Shown here: in pieces, positions 1 through 10,000 of the stretch
How positions within the stretch are numbered: position 1 is the stretch's first letter
Layout: the number at the start of each line of letters is the position of its first letter
Assembly (NCBI GenBank): GCA_963556495.2
Contig: OY747700.1
Location: 5,645,020 to 5,709,019 of the forward strand
Direction of reading: 5' to 3'
DNA from: Valencia hispanica
Taxonomy: Eukaryota; Chordata; Actinopteri; Cyprinodontiformes; Valenciidae
Length of the DNA: 64,000 nucleotides
Notes under the pieces: model-generated
Databases searched by the model: none
What the model saw: only the letters and a program-made list of their open reading frames with translations
Told to the model about the DNA's origin: nothing
Made by a program: the position numbers and the translations under genes

Positions 1-1650
1 CCGAGTACAAACCAGTATAAAACTAGTAAACAACCCATTACAAACCAGTATAAAACTAGTAAACAAAAACCCAGTACAAACCAGTATAAATTTAGTAAAA
101 AAAACAACATTACAAACCGGTATGATACTAGTAAACAAAAACCCAGTACAAACCAGTATAAAACTAGTAAATAACCCATTACAAACCAGTATAAAACTAG
201 TAAATAACCCATTACAAACCAGTATAAAACTAGTAAATAACCCATTACAAACCAGTATAAAACTAGTAAACAAAAACCCAGTACAAACCAGTATAAATTT
301 AGTAAAAAAAACAACATTACAAACCAGTATGATACTAGTAAACAAAAACCCAGTACAAACCAGTATAAAACTAGTAAATAACCCATTACAAACCAGTATA
401 AAACTAGTAAATAACCCATTACAAACCAGTATAAAACTAGTAAATAACCCATTACAAACCAGTATAAAACTAGTAAACAAAAACCCAGTACAAACCAGTA
501 TAAATTTAGTAAAAAAAACAACATTACAAACCAGTATGATACTAGTAAACAAAAACCCAGTACAAACCAGTATAAAACTAGTAAATAACCCATTACAAAC
601 CAGTATAAAACTAGTAAACAAAAACCCAGTACAAACCAGTATAAATTTAGTAAAAAAAACAACATTACAAACCAGTATGATACTAGTAAACAAAAACCCA
701 GTACAAACCAGTATAAATTTAGTAAAAAAAACAACATTACAAACCAGTATGATACTAGTAAACAAAAACCCAGTACAAACCAGTATAAAACTAGTAAATA
801 ACCCATTACAAACCAGTATAAAACTAGTAAATAACCCATTACAAACCAGTATAAAACTAGTAAATAACCCATTACAAACCAGTATAAAACTAGTAAATAA
901 CCCATTACAAACCAGTATAAAACTAGTAAACAAAAACCCATTACAAACCAGTATAAAACAAGTAAACAAAAACCCAGTACAAACCAGTATAAATTTAGTA
1001 AAAAAAACAACATTACAAACCAGTATGATACTAGTAAACAAAAACCCAGTACAAACCAGTATAAAACTAGTAAAAAAAACAACATTACAAACCAGTATGA
1101 TACTAGTAAACAAAAACCCAGTACAAACCAGTATAAAACTAGTAAATAACCCATTACAAACCAGTATAAAACTAGTAAATAACCCATTACAAACCAGTAT
1201 AAAACTAGTAAATAACCCATTACAAACCAGTATAAAACTAGTAAATAACCCATTACAAACCAGTATAAAACTAGTAAACAAAAACCCAGTACAAACCAGT
1301 ATAAAACTAGTAAAACAACCATTACAAACCAGTATAAAACAAGTAAACAAAAACCCAGTACAAACCAGTATAAATTTAGTAAAAAAAACAACATTACAAA
1401 CCAGTATGATACTAGTAAACAAAAACCCAGTACAAACCAGTATAAAACTAGTAAAACAACCCATTACAAACCAGTATAAAACTAGTAAATAACCCATTAC
1501 AAACCAGTATAAAACTAGTAAATAACCCATTACAAACCAGTATAAAACTAGTAAAACAACCATTACAAACCAGTATAAAACAAGTAAAACAATCATTACA
1601 AACCAGCATAAAACTAGTAAAACAACCACCACAAACCAGTATAAAACCAA
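1..1650. repeat. 33/36-bp minisatellite with higher-order structure
   Basis: A tandem array that runs off the left edge. Every unit opens with ACAAACCAGTAT. One unit type is 33 bp (ending TAAATAACCCATT); three others are 36 bp (ending AAACAAAAACCCAGT or AAAAAAAACAACATT, the last pair differing by ATAAATTTAG versus ATGATACTAG). The 36-mers tend to occur as an ordered triplet of about 108 bp that separates runs of three to five 33-mers. All unit lengths are multiples of three and one forward frame has no stop, which makes a long open frame (122-1492) that is not a gene. The last units near 1550-1650 are degenerate. The array sits in intron 2 of the masp1-like gene. Confidence 0.95.
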
Positions 1651-1686
1651 CATAAAACCAATTTATCCCAGGTGTTCCCGGCTTAC

Positions 1687-2219
1687 CTTGACGTAGTCGT
1701 ACTCGCACAGGTAGGACGGTTCCAGGTCGAAGTGGCTGAAGAACAGGCTGATCCGGAACCCGTCGGGAACGCCGATGGTCCAGTTCAGCTTGGCGTCTGC
1801 GGGATACGGGTCCGGGAAGCCCGGGGAGCGCAGGCTGCCGTACATCTCCGTCAGAAGCCGAGCGCCGCATCCGAACCGGACCAGCAGGGAGAGGAGGAAA
1901 GTCCTGAGGGAAACGGATCAGAACCAGACAGAGAGGAGCGGATCATGATTTAATCGGATCTACTTGCATTTCTAAAAAACAAATAAAAACATTTGTGGGT
2001 CGGGCACCACCAGCAGCCCAGGGGCCCGCGTGGTTCTGAATCCGGCCCTGCTCAGCATGTTTTCACCCTCGGCTCTGTTTCCTTCATCCCAGCCTCTCTG
2101 CAGGGTCACAACAAGAACCTTCTCCCTCGGAACCGAACAGAACCCGAATCAAACTCAGACATGTTTTCTGCTCAGATCTGACCGACCCAAACAGAACCGG
2201 ATGAAACTCACCTCATCAT
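1687..2219 (-). CDS. masp1: MASP1-like mannan-binding lectin serine protease, first two coding exons
   Basis: Partial gene; downstream exons lie left of the window. MASPs are secreted serine proteases that bind lectins or ficolins and start the lectin complement pathway. Coding exon 1 is 2212-2219 (ATG ATG AG, then GTGAG); exon 2 is 1687-1903, after a CTCAG acceptor and before GTAAG. Joined in phase they give 75 residues: a hydrophobic signal peptide (core TFLLSLLVRFGCGA) followed by the start of a CUB domain. The stretches SLRSPGFPD, VPDGFRI and SSYLCEYDYVK-like (here PSYLCEYDYVK) match MASP1 better than MASP2, which has LCEYDFVKL from memory of the family. C1r, C1s or MASP2 are the alternatives. 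The EGF, second CUB, CCP and protease domains cannot be seen. The 5' UTR probably extends to about 2300. Confidence 0.82.
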
Positions 2220-2754
2220 GGAGGGACAAAAGTTCTGCTGCTGCTCCGTCTGTCCGGACCGGACTCCGAACCTGGAGGCGTTTCTCTGAGGTCGTCACGT
2301 GATGGACGAGCGAATAAATGACGTAACAGTTCCCCCTGGTGTCCTGATTCAAATTCAAAATGACTTGATTATTGTTATTAATATTATTATTAATTATTAT
2401 TAATAATAGTATTATTATTAATAATAATAATTATAGTATTATTATTATTAATTATTATTAATAATCGTATTATTATTATTAATCCCAAAGGGAAATGAAA
2501 TGTTGATGTTACTCACATCATCCAAGTTTCTGCAAAGATTTGTTGCAGATCTAGAGGATCTCCTGTAGCGTTCTGCACATCAAAAAAACGCCTCTGACTG
2601 AAGGCGCTCTGTATATAAAACTATAAAGTTATGTGCAAATTATGAAGATTAAAATAAATAAAAACACGTAAAGTAATTGTAAAATAACAAATTTGACAAC
2701 TAAAATTTTTCCAATTACATTTTTTTTCAAAGTAAAAACCAGTACTTCCAGTAG

Positions 2755-2757
<3 letters not shown>

Positions 2758-2824
<67 letters not shown>
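2758..2824. repeat. (TA)n microsatellite
   Basis: About 33 uninterrupted TA dinucleotides. A short open frame reading through it is an artefact. Confidence 0.97.
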
Positions 2825-2827
<3 letters not shown>

Positions 2828-2984
2828 GCAGGGTAAGGTGACCCCAACTTGAGCTCCAAATGGCACAACAGCCTCAGCAGATAATATTAATATAACAATA
2901 AAATGATGAAGATTGTGTAAAAACAGGAGGTCTCACTTCAACATAAACTCCATGTGTGTATTTTTGGTTAAAACAAGGTACTCG

Positions 2985-3392
2985 CTGTGGGAAGATCATC
3001 CCTTCTTTGTGCTAAATTAAAACATTTTTAAGTTTATTGAAGTATACTTTAGTTATACTTAAAGACAAGTTTACCTCAATTAACTAAACTGTGAAGTACA
3101 AGTAGCCTACCTACCTAGTACACTAGCAGTATAGTACTTAAAATGTACTTGTATGCTTCATTAAAAGTAAAAACGTTCCGATTTAGTAAGAAGTATACTT
3201 GATAAAATTAATTTTAATTATACTACTTTTTTCTGAGGGTAGATTAGCCAGAAACTTTACTCAAGTAAAAGTAGCGACACTTCATAAAAATATTACTCGA
3301 AAGTAAAAAATACAGTGAAGTAAAATTACTCCAAATAAACATTTTTTTCCAAACCGTTACTCAAGTAAATGTAACTAATTACTGCCCCGCCT
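2985..3392. repeat. Interspersed teleost repeat with CTCAAGTAAAAGTA motifs
   Basis: The stretch has inverted AAGTATACTT-type motifs and ends with repeated TTACTCAAGTAAATGTAA and GTAAAATTACTCC phrases before ACTGCCCCGCC. Such phrases recur in many fish genomes as non-autonomous DNA elements. I have not delimited its ends by a target duplication. Confidence 0.4.
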
Positions 3393-3610
3393 CTGGGAAT
3401 GACTGAATGTTCTGGTTCTGGTCGCCTGCAGTTCAGAATCAGAACCCCTCAAAGCTTCTGCGTTCAAGACGGTTTTCGAACCGACGACCACAGAAAGATT
3501 CTGTGAGCTGATCCAAACGGGCCAGAGTTCTGCTCCTTCCTCTTCATCATCTGTGTGGAAACTGAGTTCTGCCGGACTGCTGCCGAACCAGAACATAAAG
3601 AACCAAACAT

Positions 3611-3612
3611 AC

Positions 3613-3650
<38 letters not shown>
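3611..3650. repeat. (ATCA)n microsatellite
   Basis: About ten tandem ATCA units upstream of clrn1. Confidence 0.95.
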
Positions 3651-3652
<2 letters not shown>

Positions 3653-4060
3653 GCTGTTTGTTTTCTATTCAACTTGGATCCGCAGGCGGAGGGCGCCCCC
3701 TGCTGTCAGGGTTCAACAGTCAAGCCGTCAGAACCAGTGAGGCCCAAAGTCCGGTTCTGATGAGGTTCCTGTTTGGTTCGGGCTGTCCGCAGAGACCAGA
3801 TGGACCTTCTGAGGACGGTGGGTCATCTGTCAGACTTTACGGGACAGTTATGACCCCTCCGCCCCTCTAGGAGGTAATTGGACCCCCCCTGTTGCCATGG
3901 AGACGGTGGAGAGGAGGCGTCATCCGATCCGGTCCCGTTGCAGTTCTGATGGACTGTCGGTTTCCCACGGAATAATCCTGGGTGCTGTTGGTATCTGTGG
4001 TTCTGTTCGGATGGAGTCCCCCTCCCCACCACCAGCAGCCTGATCTGGACCCCCCTCCTC

Positions 4061-4093
4061 CATCCATCCATCCATCCATCCATCCATCCATCA
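4061..4093 (+). repeat. (CATC)n run abutting the clrn1 start codon
   Basis: About eight CATC units run directly into the clarin-1 initiator, so the sequence reads CATCCATCATGCCG. The repeat lies in the 5' UTR and its last unit overlaps the ATG context. Confidence 0.9.
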
Positions 4094-7000
4094 TGCCGAA
4101 CCGACAGAAGCAGGTTCTGTTCTGCTCCGCCGGCCTCCTCAGCCTCTGCTGCGCCGTGTCGGCCGCGGTCGTCACCGGGCTGCCCCTCTGGCTCCGCGGG
4201 GTCGTGCTCTGCCGAACCGGGGCCGAACTGGTCAACGCTACCGGAGCCGAACTGGACCAGTTTCTGGGGGAGCTGAGCTACGGGCTGTTCCACGGGGAGA
4301 GGGTGAAGCAGTGCGGCCTGGGGGGCAGACCGTCCCGGTTCTCATGTGAGTCCAAACCGAGTGTGGATCAGAACCTCCCAATGTGGTTGTAATCGGGACT
4401 CCCGAGGTTCTGTTGAGGTTAGAGTTAGTTCAGTTAGTTCGGGATTTACTGCTTTGGGCAGATCCTCATGGATGTGGTCGGAAAAGTTCTGCAGCTTTTT
4501 TCTTCGAGGAAAGATAGAAAAAGAAAAAAGCTTAACTGGACCGAAACCACCTGAGATGCTCTGCAGGCTCTGGCCACTAGAAGGCGCTAAGGCGCAGGCG
4601 TTTCCAGGTACGTTCCACTGGTACGGCAAGCTCCCCATAGTGGTACTTGGAGGAAAGTCATACAAATTTGTTGTTTTTTTTAAATAAAATTTAATTCAAA
4701 AATGTACAAATCAATGAAAATAGTACAAAACTTTGAATTAAAATAAACAAACTATATTAAATTCATATTTAAAATAGCCTAAGCATCGTCTTCCCTTTGC
4801 TTTTTGTTTCAATGTAAGCCTCCTACGGTGTTGAACCTTGTTAGGATGAGCCTGTTATAAAAGCTACTGGCAACAATTACCAATAAATACTCCTCAGTAG
4901 GAGTAAATATGCCTGCGTTGGGAATTGTCCATAGTTAAAAGGGTAATACGCCTTCTCAGGTTGGTCATGATGGTGGTACTTGGAGAGCTCGACATTTTCT
5001 CAGGTGGTGCACCCTGTAAAAAGTTTGAGAAAACACTGATATTGTCTTTAAAGTTCTGTCTTTTTGTCTGGTTCTGATCCGGATTGTTTCTGCTTCTGCT
5101 GTTTGATTCTGAACATACATCATAAAATGCTCTCAGGTTCTAGTTCTGGTTCCTCCGAGGCAGAAGAAAACACAAAGCTGGATTTTGCCAGAACCTGAAT
5201 CCAGGTCGGTGTCAGTCCCTGAAGCTACCGGACCGGACCAGAACAGACGGGTTGCCGCCTGGTCTTTGTTCGTGGAGCTACCATCCAACCAGCCGTCACT
5301 AATATGCCTTTCTGCATCAGTGGGCCAGATCAGGACCGCTCTGTTTCTCCCGAGGCAGTGGCAGCAATGGGCTCGGTACAAGGTCAGGCCATCCGATGCG
5401 ATGAACATTTGGACCCACAGGTTGTGGTTCTGAGAATCAGGACCCAGAAACCCAGAAACAAAGGAACTTCCTGATTTCCTGGCTGATTTCTATTGATTTT
5501 CCCATGATGCCTCACAGGGAAGCAGTGGATTTGACCCGTTACCTTTATATACATCTACAGGTGTGCCTCCAATTAGCTTAGGTGTTATTAATCAACCAAT
5601 CAGGAGCTCTCACAAAGCTATGACATCATCTGGCATGATAAAAGTTAGTTGGGGCACAGCAAATAAACACCTAATAGCAGCAACTAATTATTGTGTGATG
5701 CATACAATCTGATTTTGATCAATAATATTGATTGCTATTTCATATAAATAATATGACATTCATTCAATATTAAATGAACCACATAAAATATTAGCACACA
5801 TCTACACACTACAAACACCATTTTATGTAAATGTAATTGAAAAACGAAACCTTTTACAGATAAAGGGTCCCTCACCAGTGTTGTTCTTCTTGGGGGGAAA
5901 ATTGCAGATCTTTCATCTGGGCAAACTTTTCAGTAACTGTATAATCTTTCAAATAATCCCATTTAAATCTATAATAATCTCTTAAAGTCCTTGAACGACG
6001 TTAAAATCCACTGGCTGGTGACGTCACAAATGTTTCAACTCTAATTTACGTTCAAGAGGCAAAGTGCTTAATTTAGACTTAATCAAAAAAATCTACTTCA
6101 TTCTTCATTCCGTCTAACAATATTAGACGGCTGCACACGTCTATCCAACAGAACGTAAACGTGACGTGTGCTATTACGATATTTTAACACGAGTTATGCT
6201 GCACAACCAACTTTCGCATTTGGCAAAACATCACTTCCCGCTGTGGTTTGATAGCGAGGATCTCTTCTTTTTCTTCTTCTTCTAATACATTTCCGGCAGA
6301 CTCCACGCCAGATGGCGCATTGCTGCCTTTCTGTATCGAGGAAGGTAGCGGGATCTCAGCTTGAGGCTGTGGCATTTGTGCCTCTCGGCTGCTTACTGAG
6401 CGCACTGTGATTTCAGACATTCATCATTAAAAACAAACGTTAAGGGGCCGGCCCCAAATCCCTGCTTCAAGAGGATTTAGCCAACTGTCAGTATTCTGGC
6501 AAAAACTTTGATAGTTATACGCAGATGTTTATAACAGAATCTTCTTTGTAACAGAATAGGTCTTTATATAATCTTACTCTATAAAGAACGAAACCTCGTT
6601 CTACTGATTAATTTAAGCATGCCGTGCACAGAGCCCCACAGCGACATAATCATCTGAGCTTTCTCTAAATTTTTAAAGACATAAGCAATAAACAAATGAT
6701 TCTCCTAAAATGTTCTCTGTGATTATTCTGGACAGGTGTAGCCTGATGTAGCCTCGGGAGATGAGGAAAACATGGTGAGGAGTCTTTTTGTTCGGTGTGA
6801 CGCAGGGATGGAGGACTCGAGTCTCGTTTAAGGGACTTGACCCCGGCAGCACGCCATTGACTTGCACTTGGACAAGCAACGTTAGGACTTGGACTCGGCT
6901 TGGAGTTAGCATGTAGCCGATGCTAATGCTAGCTTCTTGTGTTAGGTCAGATTACTGGACAGATTTAATAACTTCCAAAAACCTTTATAAGTGGTACGGG

Positions 7001-10000
7001 TGGCATGTCGATTATTTATTGTTTTCATGTTGAAGCATGTTTCATTATTTAGCACATGCTACTGTGTTAGCTTGGTGTTAGCGTGGGGGCATTGAGTACA
7101 ATTAAAAAAAATAAAGCAAACCATGTGTAGCTGCCATTATTCTAGTCTTAAAATATACGCCCTGCTCTCTTACTTTTGACTTGCTCTCAGGTGAAAATAG
7201 GACTTGGCCTGTAGGACCAAGTGACTTGACTTGGACACTACAGCACTGGTGTGACGTAATTATCTTGTCTTTGGATGTGTCTAAATAATAGACTTGTAGT
7301 CAAGACCGCCTAAACCGAGACCAAGACACTACCAAGACCAGAGGGTATCGAGACCAAGACAAGACCAAGACCAAAGACCGTCAAGGCCGTGACAAGACAT
7401 GGTCTCGAGACATACATCACTACTAAATAAGCTCAGCTGATGGTACCAAGTCAGTGACTTTGGAACCAGGTGTAGTGTAAAAATAAAAAGAGAATAAAGT
7501 GGAGGCAAGGATAAGTGGGGATAAAGCATCATTGGAGAGTAGTAGGAGAAAGTAGCAGAGTAGGGGAAAGTGGCCAGTATGTCTTCTAGTAGCCTAAATC
7601 TTCAGCAGCAAAACTACAGAGATAGCAGAGGATAACCTATAAGCCACTTTAACTGTAATCTTAAAAGTCAACTGCCCACCTCACTGATAGCCTAGTTACC
7701 ATACCGTTGATTTATAATTAAAACATTTGTAAAGAACTCCATGATGCCATCAGTGCTAAGAGCTGACTTTCTATAAGTCTGTTCAAGAAAAACAACTTAT
7801 TTTATTATTTTTGTTGACAGTTAACAATCTGCCACCGTCTGCCCAGACGGTCGTGGCAGATGGCCGCTCGTACTGAGCCAGGTTCTGGTTCTGGTTCTGC
7901 TGGAGGTTTCTTCCTGTTAAAGGGGAGTTTTTCCTCTCCACTGTCGCTGCATGCTTGCTCAGTATGAAGGATTGCTGTGGTTGGAAGTCTGCATCAATGG
8001 GACGCAACCTCAAGTCAATGACTCGATGCGATCTGCTTGGATTCCTTAGATAGAAAACGTTTAAACTGATTGGAATGATTGTATTGAAATGACTTTTCTT
8101 GTAAAGTGCCTTGAGATGAAACGTCTGTTGTGAATCAGCGCTATAGAAATAAACTGAATTAAATAAAAAATACTATTTTCTAGTTTTATGAAAGTCTTTT
8201 TTTTTTTACACAAAAAGAGGCTGTTTCTTCTCAGGATTCAACCAGGGAGCCAGCCTCGTGTGGCTGAATATCTTCAGGAAGTACCAGGAAGTGTTCATTC
8301 CCATCCATTTCTTCTTCTTCCCTCCCCTCCTAGTCTTCCCGGACCTGCTGAGTGGGATCCCGGCCGGCCTCCACGTCACCATCGTCTTGTTCTGCAGTGT
8401 TGTGGTCCTCTTCTCCGCCGTGGCCTCCGGCTTCTTCTTCTTCAACGCCTTCGGGCGCCCCTACGAGACACTGCAAGGCCCCATGGGACTGTACCTGTGG
8501 ACTTGCATCTGCTGTGAGACTCCACACACTGTTTTTGCTAATCAGATACATTTTTCATCAAACAAATATTTGTAATAGACAGAGAAAACCTGAGTAAATA
8601 CGAAAATACAGCGTCGAATGAGAATTTCGATAATGAGGGACAAAAGCTAACCCTGTGTCATAAAATTAATGCCCACTGTGATTAACCAGATCAAATGTAA
8701 TAATCCCAATCCAGTTGGGAGAACTGGCTGACCTGTAGAATCAAGAAATCACTTTAATAGAACCTGTACGATGATTATCTTGTATAATTGGTGGCAACAA
8801 CTGCCATCAAGGGTTTCCAAAAACTGGCAATGAGTCCTTTTTAAAACCTTGGAGGGTTTTAGTTTTATTTTAGCCAAACTGGAGACTTTTCAGGGTTGAA
8901 CCGCCTCTTTAAACGTCATGTCCAAGTCTGGCCTTTTTTTGAGGACTTCAGAGGTCTTGTAGGTGTGCTTCAGGATCAATCCAAGTACGGTTGAGGTTTA
9001 TGTCGTTTTCACACCTGATAGTCTGGTAGATGCAGTTCGATTGGGGACCAAAATTGGAACATTGTTGATTTCTTTTTTTTGCTGGTGCAGTTTGCCTTCA
9101 CACTGACCTTTGTCAAACAAACCAAACCGTTTCAGCTACATTTTCACCTCTTCGCCTGTAGTGGCGCTGAACTGAAAGTTCAGTGAAATGAAAATTAACA
9201 TGGAGCGGCAACAGATTTGAGTGGTTTTAGGATTGCTCTGATGTTTTTGGCAAATGTTCTAGACAAACACGTTCCAGCAATGGGCTCAGCATGGAGGGAG
9301 AACAAGGCAGTCTGCATCAGAGTTTGATTTCGTTTTCACACCTCCCCAAACGAAACGGACTTTCTGCTAGAACTAGTTCGATTAAAGCGGACTTAACAGT
9401 AGGGGTGTGCCATCTTGTGTACCTCACGATTACAATTACTTTATACAACGATTACTTTTGTTGCATATTTTTTCCGCATGAAGGGTTTTTTCTTCATTCC
9501 TTCCATGGTTACTTTCTACTCTAAAACCCATCCAGTTTCTATTAATTGAAGCATCCAAACTAATTGATTTTCTGTCTTTTGTTCATGTCAAACCACAAAT
9601 CAAACCAACATGTGTCCAAGATATGTTTCATAATCATATCAAGGTCATATTTTCTATGAAAGCTAAAGGAAATAAATGTGCTTTGGCGATTTAAATATAA
9701 TATAGGGCGACCCTATTTTGATTTCCATAAAAGAGGAAACTTGGTCCAATCCTTAGACACATCAATGATTTTCTGTTTAGATAAAGAAGAATTTTAATTT
9801 GAACATATTTAAAGTATTCCTGCTCGATGTGGTTAAAAAGAAAAATGAAATAAACTTCAGATCAGCTTTTAGAAGTCAACCATTATAGAAATGATTTTAA
9901 AATCCAAATAGAAATATTTAATCTTTTATACTAGAAAATAAATCTGTAACAATAATAGCTCCTTTTTAAGTCATAAAGGACAAAAATTACACAAAAATCA

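Larger units (their letters stand above)
2300..4060. other. Intergenic region between masp1 and clrn1 (divergent promoters and repeats)
   Basis: masp1 runs left and clrn1 runs right, so this about 1.8-kb stretch holds both promoters. I see a TTA-rich low-complexity stretch at about 2365-2485, a (TA)n microsatellite at 2758-2824, an interspersed repeat with AAGTATACTT and CTCAAGTAAAAGTAGC motifs at about 2985-3390, and an ATCA tetranucleotide run at 3611-3650. No conserved coding exon was found. Confidence 0.6.
4346..8333 (+). other. clrn1 intron 1, repeats only
   Basis: About 4 kb without coding signal. It holds a stretch rich in GACTTGG/CAAGACC phrases at about 6800-7430, typical of dispersed fish repeats, and a truncated L2 tail at 7835-8168. 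Elsewhere I see only AT-rich unique-looking sequence and short fragments such as the inverted GGTAC text near 4610-5000. Confidence 0.6.

Noticed and set aside
122..1492. 456-codon plus-strand open frame
   Set aside because: It is the translation of a minisatellite with unit lengths divisible by three; there is no domain or single-copy sequence.
3823..4293. Minus-strand open frame opposite clrn1 exon 1
   Set aside because: Antisense shadow of a conserved clarin exon and a CATC repeat; no known protein text.
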